The notes: generated from the sequence alone by a model not told the origin. A stretch of 64,000 nt of DNA from Batillaria attramentaria (GCA_018292915.2 JACVVK020000152.1:208501-272500); one strand, 5' to 3'; shown: positions 1 through 11,912, counted from the stretch's first letter. Made by a program: numbers and translations.

Positions 1-779
1 GATGATCTTCTAGGTTCTCATTAAAAGGCTACAAGATGGCACCTCATTGCCGATTTGCCGGCAAGCCAGTCTGTCTGTACATGTATTCAGTTTGCGTATG
101 TGCAAGCCGGCGATGCGATGCTATACACCACCAAACCATATCAGAACAATCTGTGAGCCTAAAATCTGAAACCGACTCAGGGCCTTTAACTACTTTTTTT
201 TTTTTTTTTTTTTTACCGAAACCATTGCGTTGACCTGTAGCATTTGCCTTTCAAGTTCCACCGACCTGCCTTGTCAAGACCAGCATATGTATTTGCATTT
301 TTGATGTTCCACAAAGTCCACCTTTACGCCCCAAAAGACAGCCAGAAGGTTGTGAACATCACGGGTCTGCCTGAAGAGTTCATGTACAGGTGGGCCGCCA
401 CTGCCCCGATTCAGCCGTTACCGTTTGACCAGTAACGTTGCCCATCTCCGACGGCCAGGACGCACAGGGTTGGACTCGGAGGCGCAAAAAAAAAAGCAAG
501 CAAACTTTTCTTTAAACTTATGCACGGCAACGCCAGAGACAGACGAGATATGGAGTCATACATTATTCAGCGCCTGGGAAGCCAGACCCCGGGTGGCACA
601 AACGAAAAACCATAGTATAACCCTCACGAACATTTTTCACACAGTCCATGGTCTTCTGCCACCAAAGGATGGGTGTTGATGTTTTTACTATTGTTTCCTG
701 GTCCTTTTCTCCCCCACCGTTTTTTTTTTTTTTACTTTTTAATTAATTTTTTTTCTGCACACAAACCATTTTAGGCCTT

Positions 780-1590
780 TTACACCTTTCTGCCTGTATC
801 ATACCATCTGCCCTTTTGCACCAGAGGGTCTGGGCATATTCCATCGCACACCTGTGTACTGCAGCCGCCTGCGTACACCTTTCTGCCCGTGTATCATACC
901 ATCTGCTTTTTTGCACCAGAGGGTCTGGGCATATTCCATCGCACACCTGTGTACTGCAGCCGCCTACGTACACCTTTCTGCCTGTATCATACCATCTCAG
1001 GCCTTTTGCACCAGAGAGTCAGGGCATTTTGCACCTCACCTGTGTACGGCAGCCGCCTGCGTACACCTTTCTGCCTGTATCATACCATCTCAGGCCTTTT
1101 GCACCAGAGGGTCTGGGCATTTTGCATCGCACACCTGTGTACTGCAGCCGCCTGCGTACACCTTTCTGCCTGTATCATACCATCTCAGGTCTTTTGCACC
1201 AGAGGGTCTGGGCATTTTGCATCGCACACCTGTGTACTGCAGCCGCCTGCGTACACCTTTCTGCCTGTATCATACCATCTGCTTTTTTTTTTCTTTTTTT
1301 TTTTGCACCAGAGGGTCTGGGCATATTCCATCGCACACCTGTGTACTGCAGCCGCCTACGTACACCTTTCTGCCTGTATCATACCATCTCAGGCCTTTTG
1401 CACCAGAGGGTCTGGGCATTTTGCATCGCACACCTGTGTACTGCAGCCGCCTGCGTACACCTTTCTGCCTGTATCATACCATCTGCTTTTTTTCTTTGCA
1501 CCAGAGGGTCTGAGCATTTTTCATTGTACACCGGTGTACTGCAGACGCCTGCATACACCTTTCTGCCTGTATCATACCATCTCAGGATTG
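780..1590 (+). repeat. 95-bp minisatellite, about 8.5 copies
   Basis: The motif CCAGAGGGTCTGGGCAT (with small variants) recurs at about 821, 916, 1011, 1104, 1199, 1308, 1403 and 1501, a period of 93-98 bp with one longer unit of 109. Each unit continues with a CTGCAG-containing block, a TTTCTGCCTGTATCATACC block and a short T tract. The longer unit differs by an expanded T/C tract near 1,280-1,304. The unit has few stops on the plus strand, so long frames run through it in all three phases. These are repeat artefacts, not genes. Confidence 0.93.
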
Positions 1591-2399
1591 TATGAAAGCG
1601 GCCATTCCCGGCTGTACTGACACCCAAGCTTTTACTACTGATGATGAGGGTCAGTAAATTGCGAGTGTCTCAGTGTGGGTTATATCAAACTTCACTATCA
1701 TTGTGGTACAGCTTGCATGCCTAACAACCATGCCATGACATTATTTGTGAATTTTTCAGTTTTTTTAAAAAAAGATTCTGTCAGTTACTGCCGCGGGAAC
1801 AAAATGATTTACTAATAAAACGTTTAAAATAGTCCTCCTGTCAGAGATAAATGCAGTGTTCAAATCTTCTGTGCAAGACACTTGTACACAGAAACTTAAT
1901 ACACTGTATTGACCTTCACTTGTTTTTGCTGAAATCTTCACTGACAGCATAACTGACTCCCAGCCATGAAACTGTGGGAAAACCCCACATATTTGACAGG
2001 AAAACAACTGATTTAAGCTTGAAAACTAGTTCTAGAGTTTGACTGAAACTCACCGATGTCTGAACTGAACACGAGAAGCAAAACTGCTGCTTGTGCATGG
2101 CGGCGAAAGCCGGCCCAAAACCCAGCAAAGTATTCCAAGAAGAGGGCAAAACCGTGCTGCGAGACGGTGTTTAGGCGGCAACAGCAAAGCAAAAACCAAC
2201 ATGTCTGCCTAAACTATAGCGTCTGTCCAGACTGTTCAGCATCAAGCACTGACTGAGAATAATGGCGGACTTTGCAGAGCGGCACACTGTCCTCACGCAC
2301 TGTCACGCAATGCACGGTACCCACTAACTTCGACAGCCACACGGGTAACAGTTTCTCAAAACAAAGCGCGAGACCGTTTCTGAAAACAGTGGCGCGTTT

Positions 2400-2830
2400 A
2401 TAGAGCGAGGAAAACAAGCCCCTACGTAGCGGGAGAGCAGCTAGGCGTTTTATAGGTCAAGGCGACTTAGCCCCTAGCCGAGGAAAGTTAGACCCTCGTA
2501 GGAGGTGCTACATTTGCTAGACAAGATGGCGGCTGTACGCATGGTGCGACTCGATGATGGCAGTTTTTTTCAATTTTGTGGTGAACGAATCAAGATGGAG
2601 GCGTCTGCAGAAATATATGTGTTGCTCTTTTTACTTTTTGTCTGTATTGTTGACTTTCTTACGAATTAAGCTTTGAATAACAATGTAATCGAGTCGATAC
2701 CGGTGTGGTACACATGTCAACGTGCGTCGCACACAATCTTCCGCCATCTTGAAATGGGTAGATACAGCTAGCTTCCGGCTGTGACCGTTTCGTAGTCCGC
2801 TCGTCTCGCTCGCCTCGCTATTCTAGCTCG
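2400..2830. promoter_or_regulatory. promoter-like region with YY1- and ETS-type motifs
   Basis: The stretch is richer in CpG than its surroundings. AAGATGGCGGC, the classic YY1-type promoter motif, lies at 2,523-2,533. An inverted copy, CCGCCATCTTGAA, is at 2,741-2,753, and a weaker form AAGATGGAGGC is near 2,592. CTTCCGG, an ETS-type site, is at 2,772-2,778. This combination is typical of TATA-less metazoan housekeeping promoters. No recognisable gene follows on either strand, so the gene driven could be non-coding, could lie left of the window, or could begin with an exon I cannot identify. Confidence 0.4.
2526..2669 (+). CDS. possible 47-aa small ORF with hydrophobic C-terminus
   Basis: An ATG overlapping the YY1-type motif opens a 47-residue frame beginning MAAVRMVRLDDG. 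It ends with a hydrophobic stretch (residues about 29-44, IYVLLFLLFVCIVDF) that could be a single membrane helix. The start context (AAGATGGCG) is good and the frame sits in the promoter-like region. I recognise no family and there is no independent sign of expression, so this may be chance. It could also be the first exon of a longer gene. Confidence 0.15.
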   Translation: MAAVRMVRLDDGSFFQFCGERIKMEASAEIYVLLFLLFVCIVDFLTN

Positions 2831-3865
2831 CCTCGGTCTGTAAAACGCACGTCAGGACACTCGTGCATGTCACACGCTGGGTCCAGCTTCTCCAGTGTTG
2901 CCTTCCGTGCCGCACGTGCACCACGCAAAGCCGGCAGGTCACCACGACACGGGCCGACAGCCCGTCAACAAAACTGGACACAGCGACTGGGCTAATCGAA
3001 GCTGCACGTGGAGCAACAGCAAGTGGGGTTTTTGGTGGTTGTTGTTTTGTTTTTGTTGTTGTTTTTTCCTGAGGAGTCTGATGGCGTAGAAAACAGACTT
3101 TTGCCAGGTTAGTGGCTGGGGTCTGTGACACTAAGAATAGACAGTTCAGTTTCCTCTCCATGATGATAGCACATGTGATCAAAACTGATCTGATACATGT
3201 ATTCAGTACACGCAGTCAGTTCATCAGAAATAGTCAAATACCACACTACTAAGGAATGTGATGATTGCCGGACCAGGTCAGAACGGCTTCCACAGAAGAC
3301 TGATGGACTGGCTGTTGTGTTGAGCCATTCTGTGTCTTGCGCGCAGTGGAGCCGGATCCTGACACTGAGCAATGGGGGATCCCAGCTTTGTGGAAGAGTT
3401 TATCCCCTTGGCGTTCCTCGTACTCGCGCATTACAATGCACTCAGAATTATACAGATTCTGTGCCCTAACACACTGACCCACCTTAGTTTTGCGTGACTT
3501 GCCACTCAAAACGGCCTCACCGTGACAGCTGTAGAACCTACACAGGAAGCGCGGCCCTGCATGCCGGGACAAGTCTTCGACAACTGACTTGAAGTTCATG
3601 ACTCAGCCCAAAAAATCTACCTCAAACCTGAGGTGGCCTCAGTGCTTGGCTGTTAATGACATGTGCTGTGCACCACTGATAGAGCACGCGATTTTCGTGC
3701 TGAAGTCATGAACTGGATACGAGCATCTCTCACGTGGAACGGAGTGGGTCGACTGAGGTCACCTGTGTGGCGTGAGCCTAGCAGCACAGCGTCTGCCACA
3801 GCCGTGCCGTCAAGGCTGCTGTGACTGGACAGATCAAGTCAAACCGCTGCGGTTCTCGTTCGTAA

Positions 3866-4182
3866 AGCCGGCTCTTAACTGGGCACTGCGGAGCGCCACA
3901 GTGCTGTCCACAGTTGTGACACAGTTGTGATTTGGGGGGTTTCCGCCGCTGCGGCCGGCGTCGTCACAGCAACCTGGATTTCAAATAGCCACAACTGTGA
4001 CTGTGGTTTCCACAACAGATTCTGATTGGCTGTACTACGTCACTCGGCGTGCAAACCGTGCATGGCGGATAGTGCATCTTCAATCGGTTTGTCACCGAGC
4101 CGCACTGCTGTGACACACCGAGCGCAACGACTGTGATGTGCACATGTGTGTTTCGCGCGTTGTGCCCAGTTAAGAGCAGGCT
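3866..4182. mobile_element. MITE, Harbinger-like, 317 bp
   Basis: The ends are inverted repeats. The left end begins AGCCGGCTCTTAACTGGG and the right end, read on the minus strand, begins AGCCTGCTCTTAACTGGG. They match over 21 bp with one mismatch. Both ends are flanked by TAA (3,863-3,865 and 4,183-4,185), the three-base TWA target duplication typical of PIF/Harbinger elements. The interior has no open frame and carries short inverted motifs around CACAACTGTG. The superfamily assignment is inference from the target site. Confidence 0.7.
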
Positions 4183-4302
4183 TAAGGCCAGCAGACGTCA
4201 GTATATCGCATTCAGAGCTCTACTTATCATTAAGACGGACTACAGTATCAGTTTGGAGTCAAGCGTGCAAGCGCACTCACAAGCGCCGCTTGGTGTTTGA
4301 GT

Positions 4303-4473
4303 TGGTGTTTGTTTGTGAGTTTTACGTCCTTTTCCACCACGTATGGGTGATGTCAAAGACGGGGCAACGAGAAAAAAGGCCAGCACAAATATGTGGCCCC
4401 AGCCGGGATTCGAACTCACCGCGACCCGAGCATTGGGAGCCCAGCGCTCTACCATTCGGCTATCCCGGCTCCC
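4303..4473 (-). mobile_element. tRNA-derived SINE, family A
   Basis: Read on the minus strand it begins GGGAGCCGGGATAGCCGAAT, with an RNA polymerase III A-box (TAGCCGAATGG) and a B-box (GTTCGAATCCC). A body follows containing CAAATATTTGTGCTGG and CCCCGTCTTTGA, ending near CGTCCTTTTCC read on the plus strand. It belongs to the same family as the copies at 11,078, 12,859, 22,829, 23,843, 26,656 and 39,754. Confidence 0.88.
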
Positions 4474-5547
4474 TACAGGTGAAACATATTTAAAACTACC
4501 GTTGTACCGTTGTAGTAGGCCACAGGTGTGCGCGGCCGCGCGTGGACATTTGCGGCGCTCAAGATAAAACACAGGTTTTCTTTTGTGACGTGTAGCCAGT
4601 CGTTCGTCATCGTGTGATATTCGGGTGTCCTCAGTCCTCGTCTTCCGCCCACCTCTAGGGCAGCGGCGTTACGCCGGAACAACGACGGCGCTCAGTATTT
4701 GGTTGTCCAGGAGTAAAGACTGAGATACCGTACGGCGTAGAGATGGCTCAGGTTACAAGAATTTTTGTTCTTTTGAGGTTTTTTTTTTTTCTTTGACTTC
4801 ATTGTTGAGCGCGTCATTGGCGGTTTCAAACCACAAAAGCACGAGGCCTCAAAATGCCTATTAGCCTCAGGCATCATAGCCACCATTAAAAATGCTTCAA
4901 TTTAGAAACAACAAATACCATGCATATACCATTTAGGGGCACGTACCTGACAGGAGTTTTAAAAAAAAACCGAATGTCTCCTTTCCGCTCACGCCTCACT
5001 TGAGTAATTCGAGTCTTACCTTCTATTTGGCCAGAAAGCCACTTCACTTAACTCCACTCGCGTCACCCGTGCTTGCCATGTGCGCAAGAAGTCCCAGCTT
5101 CACTGGCAGTTTGCCTCCTGTTGTAACCCTCTGACATGCACCTTGCCCTACCAAAAAAAGAAAAACAAAATCACGAAAATCACGCTTTTTCCTGACAACA
5201 AAAATCATTGCAAACTAACACACTCGTCAAATTTGATCCTTCAAATAAAAACTGCACTTGACCCCACGGGCACTTTGTGTTATGACGCCTGCCACGGTGC
5301 AGCGTCACCCGCCACTGAGCTGTTATGAATTTAACCGGGGAGAAAAGCCGGAGGACCCGGAGAAAATCCCCGATGAAGCAGCCCGGGAACCAGGACGCTC
5401 GTAGCACTTTTCGATCTAAGAACTGATCCCACGATCACAAACATTGTAACGGCCGTAACGCATGAGCTTCAGTGTCGGAGAACCAAACTTTTTTTTTTTT
5501 TTTTTAGTAGTTAGATATGCAGGCGGAGACTTTCTGACGCTAAAGAG

Positions 5548-5650
5548 CGGCTGGGGCCAAATATTTGTGCTGGCTTTTTCATCGATGCCCCGTCTTTGAT
5601 ATCACACTATGTGGTGGAAAAGGACGTTAAACCCCCAAACACCCACCCCC
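5548..5650 (+). mobile_element. SINE family A, 5'-truncated
   Basis: Only the tRNA-unrelated body remains. It starts at CGGCTGGGGCC and runs through CAAATATTTGTGCTGG and CCCCGTCTTTGATATC to the terminal CCCAAACACCC. The A- and B-box region is missing, consistent with a 5'-truncated reverse transcript or a decayed copy. Confidence 0.8.
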
Positions 5651-5837
5651 ACCCTGACGCTAAAGAGATTAGAAGTTTGTTCCACGAAGACAACTCCAGT
5701 GATTTGAGCTGAGGAACGCCAACATATGCTCGCCCCCAACACCTAAAACTCTCAGCCGACGGACAGAAACGATTGCACTCTGAACTTTGGTGAGATTATT
5801 TTAAGACCGTCGGTGAGAAGACGCACCGTTTCACTTA

Positions 5838-6027
5838 GGCCGCCGATGTCACACGGGCGTATTTTTAGTCCGAACAAACAGCGAACATGGTGTTTTTCCG
5901 TGTTTCTCGTGTGACATGCGGCTACAACATACCTTTGTCCTCATTTTGCCTGAGCCTGTTTTGAGCTGTTTTGAGCCTGTTTTTCAATGTTTGTTCGAAC
6001 AAAAACGTCTCCCGTGTGTCATGAGCC
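5838..6027. mobile_element. MITE, Harbinger-like, about 190 bp
   Basis: The two ends form an imperfect inverted repeat. The left arm contains GTCACACGGGCGTATTTTTA followed by CGAACAAACA. The right arm, read on the minus strand, contains GACACACGGGAGACG followed by TTCGAACAAACA. TTA flanks both ends (5,835-5,837 and 6,028-6,030), and the ends start GGC, as in PIF/Harbinger-type elements. There is no coding capacity. Confidence 0.6.
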
Positions 6028-6070
6028 TTACGGCACACATTATCATAATCACCGGCAAATAAAAGCGACA

Positions 6071-6254
6071 TAAAAGGGACAGAAACCATTTAACTTTCAC
6101 AAAGGACGGCACGGGTCAACGTTTCGGCTTTCGCCTTCCTCAGGACATAAACAAATCAATAAACAAAACATAAACACATTTGTTTATGTCCTGAGGAAGG
6201 CGAAAGCCGAAACGTTGACCTTTGTGAAAGTTAAGTGGTTTCTGTCCGTTTTAT
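6071..6254. repeat. foldback repeat with hammerhead-like core on both strands
   Basis: Two arms of about 75-85 bp (about 6,071-6,157 and 6,178-6,254) are inverted copies separated by an A/C-rich loop. The left arm carries a 9-bp insertion near 6,105-6,113. Within each arm lies CTGAGGA, then A, then GGC-GAAA-GCC, then GAAAC (plus strand 6,191-6,213; minus strand 6,143-6,121). That order matches the hammerhead ribozyme core CUGANGA, stem II, GAAA. Similar motifs are known in the terminal repeats of Penelope-like retroelements. No reverse transcriptase is visible, and catalytic activity is not established. Confidence 0.7.
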
Positions 6255-7107
6255 TTGCTGAACTTGTAACCACTTCGCAGTCATTACCGTTTCCTTTTCT
6301 ATTTGTTCTCATAATCACCAGACTGGCAGTCAGTGTACGAAAGCAATATTTACGCTAAATCCGTTCTCCCTACCGGTAAATGAGGAATAAAATCAAATCC
6401 ATACTACACACTGTGATTTAAAAAAATCAGATCCCATTGTTTTGCGAACCCATTCACTGACAAAATGGGAAAAAAATTATACTGTATATGATTTACATCC
6501 TCAGCCCCAACGTACCCCAGTTACCACAACCGCCCAGACGCCCTTGCGTTTTGGTCGGTGAGGACGTGTAAATCATTATCCTGCTTACAAATTAGCGGGC
6601 AGCGAGGCGGACAGGTGAGAGAACACAACTGAGTGTGATTTTCAGTCCTTATTGACATGACAGACGTTTGCCCCAGCTCATCTAAGTGGATACTTCAAAG
6701 TACCAACCCACGCAATACTTGAAACCGTTTTGATAAATTGCACATGTCCTCTGAGCAAATACGTTTAGAAGAGCCCTCAGTGAGCATCTACGTGGTTTGA
6801 TATCTGACAAGACAGAAACGCAGGCGCGTACACTACTCAAGTCCTACACCATTTGAAGATTGTTTTAACGTGGCCTGTTTAGTTCCTCCTGAACACTTGA
6901 AGTTGAAGATCTTGAAAACTGTGACTCAGCAAACTCCTGTCTGCAGCTGTGAACAATGCAAGTAGAATAATAAATCCTTTCTATGCTAATCTGAGACAGA
7001 CCGCAAGAAAAAGGGATGAGAAGTTGCCAGTGGGTTTCACTCCTCCTTTTCCAAGTCAGTTGTGCAAACAGCTGTAAAGAGGAATCGTTTCACTTGAGCT
7101 AAACAGC

Positions 7108-7121
7108 GTGTGTGTGTGTGT

Positions 7122-7177
<56 letters not shown>
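7108..7177. repeat. (GT)n microsatellite
   Basis: A dinucleotide run of about 70 bp with a single interruption (GGTG) near its left end. No gene is near. Confidence 0.95.
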
Positions 7178-7181
<4 letters not shown>

Positions 7182-9701
7182 ACTTCAGCCTGATCCTTTG
7201 AAATCAGACAGCTGAGCGAATATTCACATTTTTACTGTAGTATCGTCAGATAAAACGGATGTCAGTGTTTGCTGACGACTTAACGCACACAATACAAAGT
7301 AATTCCGGCGATTAAAAAAAAGAAATCCTTCTGTAACTTATGGCTCCAATCTGCTCAAGGTATTTGCAGGGTGGAGGGGGAGCTTACTGTTGATTACATA
7401 TTCGGAGTGGTGTTATCGACCCGTCCTAATTTATGTTGCTTTACTTCCATCTGCTGTCACCGCACACATTCAGTCTCCGATCAGGGGACCGGGACAGCTG
7501 AGTTGTAGGAGCGTCATGTTAAAACATCAGATCGGAGGAATCTGACGCTATACTTCGGCTCTAATCCGCCTGAGCGTTCTAACATGGAGGAGTCCGTGTA
7601 CATGGACTGTCAAGTGTCAATGCTCCGCCGGGTCGTGAGCTCCAATCAGTTCCGGTTGGTGGCAGACGAAATTGCACTGGTTTTTTTTTTTAAGTTTTCT
7701 TTTTTCGGTGCTCTCTCTTTGATATCACCTATAAGTGGTCGCACTTTAAAAGCCTCCCTTCCCTGTAGTTGTAGGTAGTCCTAACTTTATTCACTTTTAT
7801 TGCAACCAAGAACTCCGAGGAATACCACTGAAGCTGGCAAAAACATTGGAACAGCAATCATACATTAAAAAACAACAACAACAACAGCAGCAAAGACCAC
7901 GCAACCAACCAACCAACCAGTGTCCGATCACTTCAAGCACGAACCCGAACGTAGCAGGTGAGACTAACTTCCTACCGAGAATGACTGCAAAGCATTTTTT
8001 GGCGTACGCAGATGTAAGCCAGGGCGCGTTTTCAGGCAAAAGGTTGTGTTTGAGATAGGATAATCATTGTACCCGGACTACTATATACTTTCTTTGGTGG
8101 TTGTGACTGATAACTTCACTCACTGACTAGACGATTTATTTATTTATTTATTTATTTATTGGCCGAGCCTCTGTGCTCTTAAACGGAGTAGATTCCCTAA
8201 GCTTCAGCTGTGGAAATTATGCTGATTAACTACAAAGGGTAACAAACCAGGTGCGCGTTTTCGTACGCGCTGCACGGGGTCATTCCTGCGTAAGCGAAAA
8301 ATGTCCCTGAGTCATCCTCGCTGTGATTGGAATTTGGCATGTTACGTAGGGAAACTGAAAAGTCGAAACCAAATGCACAGTATCTAATTTCGGTGATACA
8401 CCTAGACGTAGAAACAGAGCAATGTAATTCTTAATGCGGCTTTGTCGAAATTCCACCTGTGTGAAAGTTTAATGAAACCCTGAGCGACCCTTGGTAACCA
8501 CTTTTGTTTCTGATAAAGGTGAAAGGGTGACCGATCGTTCAAGGAATCGGACAAATTATTTTCATATTTATCATCGTCTTCAGCTCGTTTATCATTTCTT
8601 ATTTAACTCACTCAGTAAATTTCAGAAACTGTATTAGCTGAAGCCTCACACGATTACTGTAGCTTTTCCCGCCCTTTCCTACAATAATCCACCCACTGAC
8701 TGCCACACCCTCCCAGACAAACATATGTGGCAGAACAATCCTACAGCATACCTCCGTTTGCATGTACAGATCTGTACCCTACACCTGCCCTCCCTTCCCC
8801 ATTGAAGACCCCTCCCACCTCCCACTGCCATCCCCATCCCACCTTGCACCCAACAGGTTCACAATTCTCAGTTCAAACCTTCAGAACCACGCCCCTCACC
8901 TTTCACTAACGGGGGCCTGGGTTATTTATTTGGTGACTATCCTCAGACCCCATTGTAAGTACCCATGAATTTACTTTCGATACGACGGAACTCGTCCGAT
9001 ATTTCTGGACGTTAGAGATAAGCTGATGGACTGACGAGGACAGCCCCGTCTGATACGACATTGTGACGCTGTCCTTGAGGTGTACATTACTTTATGTCAC
9101 ACGTTGCAGTCAGAGTTGGAAACAGTCCATACCACTGGAAAGTCGTCTTGGATCGCACTGAAGTAAGCAATTTAGAAAGTTACTTTCTTTGTGCATTTGT
9201 TTAAGTGAGTTGTTGCTGTTGTTTTTTCGTTTTGTTTTTGTTTTGGTTTGTTTGGTGTTGTTGATTGTGTTTGCCTGGTTTTTGCTGTTGTTCATGTTAT
9301 TTTTTAATGTGTGTCTGCGTGCTTTTCCGTCTGTTTGCCAGCTTCAGTGGTATTCCTCAAAGTTCTTGGTAAAAACAGAAGTGGATAAAGTTAGAACTTC
9401 CTACAATTTCAAGCAAAACTTGACTGTTTCTGACTTTTTGAATTTATCAAGACCCTCTTCATGTCAAGAGCTTGGCTGTTCGAATTACAGTTGGTTGAAT
9501 TTTTTTAAGAAGTGCGTTTAACAGGTATTGTTTTTATATTATATTACGACGGGTCTTGTTTCGTTTCGGGTTGGTTCAATCATGCTATTTGCTGTCCGTA
9601 TTTGTTAACACAGATTATGTGAGTGACATGTTTAGAAACGATAAAACACGAAGCAGTAATAGCTTTTAGTAAAAGCTGAATAAATGAAGTAGTGCAGCGA
9701 G

Positions 9702-9877
9702 CACAACACAACACAACACAACACAACACAACACAACACAACACAACACAACACAACACAACACAACACAACACAACACACGACCCCCCCCCCCCAAAAA
9801 AAAAAAAAAACAACAAAAAACACACAAACAACAACAACAAAAAAAAACAACAAAAAAACCACACCGATGTAAAAAAA

Positions 9878-9960
<83 letters not shown>

Positions 9961-9975
9961 TATATATATATATAT
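9702..9975. repeat. compound microsatellite: (ACAAC)n, poly-C/A, (AT)n
   Basis: About 16 units of the pentamer ACAAC (9,702-9,780) are followed by a short C run and an A-rich stretch. A pure AT run of about 80 bp at 9,895-9,975 has one interruption. All overlapping open frames here are low-complexity artefacts. Confidence 0.95.
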
Positions 9976-10918
9976 TTGCAAATTCGAATGCGTGAACTGA
10001 CGATGTGGACACTTATGACTTCAAACATGGCTGTGTCGGTTAGAGCATAATTATGCATTAATACAGTCATTTCCGTGGACTTTCACCGATGTTTTTCGTG
10101 TTGAAGAATGGAGAGCGCATGAACGCAGTCTCTCTCGATACACGAAAGATAACGTGCATAATGCTGGTTTTGCTTTAAACAATCGATTTGTCATGTTTGT
10201 TTTCTGTCCGCGTGGTGTGAGATTGTTTCCGATCCCACCGGCCATTTTTGGATCGCTCTGTTTCAAATAATGGATTTGAGATCATGAAGTTGTACGTGCT
10301 TACTTGCATGTGTGCGTTTTGTACACGAGGCGGGAACGGCAACGTCAGCCGAGGCCGTACACAATTACGGAACTGGCCTTGGACTCGATGATAAATATCA
10401 ATGGCCCCTAACCCAGGTCAGCGGCTAGCCCGAAAAAAAAAAAAAAAAAAAATGGGCGTGCTGTGACTATTCCGTATTGTGCACCAGACAGCATGCGTTT
10501 TTTCGGGCTTGTACTAAATGAAACTAGCCTAAATCAATATTTTCACTGCTTTTTTGGGAAATCTGACAAGCCCTTTTCCAGGAATGAAACTATTCCATAG
10601 CACGTTGACGTCATTCACTGATGTCCCTTTTAGCCCACTGTCTTATGAAGGTCTTAGGAGTACACGTTAAATTGCTGAACAAGACTGCGTTTGACATCAT
10701 TGTCACTTGAGGTTCTCGGAAGGTACATTTTTGGCTCGTTTCAATACTTTCATTTTTTTCCACCTCACGTTCGCCCAAATTTTCACGTATATCAGAATAT
10801 ATATCAGAATCATGGTTGATAAAAGGTTAGGTCACAATTTTCACATCCGGCTTTTCCCAATAAATATGCACAAAATCACAGCCTTACAAAATTATTCCCG
10901 CAAAGCTTTGGCCACTGG

Positions 10919-11011
10919 ATTACCAAATGCACTAAGATAGGAATCAAAGATTACCAAATGCACTAATATAGGAATCAAATATTACCAAATGCACTAATAA
11001 TTATAGGAATC
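10919..11011 (+). repeat. short tandem repeat, about 32 bp x 3
   Basis: ATTACCAAATGCACTAA followed by ATAGGAATCAA occurs three times in a row with small variations. The third unit has an added AATT. There is no coding potential. Confidence 0.9.
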
Positions 11012-11077
11012 AAGCCCACGTCAGCGTGACCACTAGCCAACTCCTTTACCGTTTGGCTGTGTCCCATGCCAGAATCG

Positions 11078-11250
11078 GGGAGCCGGGATAGCCGAATGGT
11101 AGAGCGATGGACTATCAATGCTCGGGTGGTGAGTTCGAATCTCGGCTGGGGCCAAATATTTGTGCTGGCCTTTTTCTCGTTGCCCCGTCTTTGATACTAC
11201 CCTTACGTGGTGGAAAAGGATGTTAAACTCCCAAACACCCACCCACCCAC
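11078..11250 (+). mobile_element. SINE family A, full length, with 15-bp target duplication
   Basis: The element has the tRNA-like head (A-box TAGCCGAATGGTAGAG, B-box GAGTTCGAATC), the CAAATATTTGTGCTGG body and a CCCAAACACCC tail ending in CCAC repeats. It is bounded by the exact direct repeat CCCATGCCAGAATCG at 11,063-11,077 and 11,251-11,265, the hallmark of LINE-driven retroposition. The anticodon-loop region (ACTATCAAT here, ACTTCTAAT in other copies) resembles tRNA-Arg(TCT), which is inference. Confidence 0.93.
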
Positions 11251-11912
11251 CCCATGCCAGAATCGCCACAGTGGACAGCGGCTGGAAAGAGCCAGCGGAG
11301 CACTGAGAAGTAGGATGCAAAAGGAGTACTTGACTTCTAAGTGTTGGTAGGAACTATATCATGTAAGAAGCACTTGAACACATGACATGACGCCAGTCTT
11401 TGTGGACCTTGCTATTTTTACAACAGACTCGCTGACAGTTTTTCGAAAGCCTCGCCCCGACACTTGTGAATATGATGGACAAGGTCTAGGAAAACGGCGT
11501 GATCACCTTAGCACACAGGTGAGAAGATCAAATAAAAGATTCGAGTCTTCAAAAAGTGACGACTGAGCCGAGCCTATGTACGAGTGATACAATGGGTGGA
11601 GTAGATTATGAGAGAAGCCTTTCTCCTGTATCTTTTGAAGTCGTCGGTTTAATGGGCTTCCCTCGGCTGTGATTGGTCGTGCGACCATAAAGTCTCTCTG
11701 GAAAGCCTGGGGGTTTCTGCGCTTTAGTAAAGTACGCCGACTGAGAGGCAAATTGGATAGTTCAGCATACAGGTTACGCCGCTGTCGTCTTGTTGGTTTC
11801 TCTTTTGTTTTCTTGTTTTCCTTCTGCTTTCAGCGTTTAATTTCGTTTTGTTTCGAACTTCTAGTTAGAGCATAAAACCATACGTCGAGAAGAAAGATTG
11901 CAGAAAGAAAGC

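Noticed and set aside
780..1590. CRISPR-like spaced repeats
   Set aside because: The units are directly tandem with no variable spacers, in a eukaryotic context.
816..1620. Long overlapping open frames of 219-259 codons on the plus strand
   Set aside because: They run in all three frames through the 95-bp minisatellite and lack any family similarity.
11078..11150. A possible tRNA gene
   Set aside because: The A- and B-boxes belong to a SINE head fused to a repeated body with target duplications. The clover-leaf is imperfect and the same unit recurs many times.
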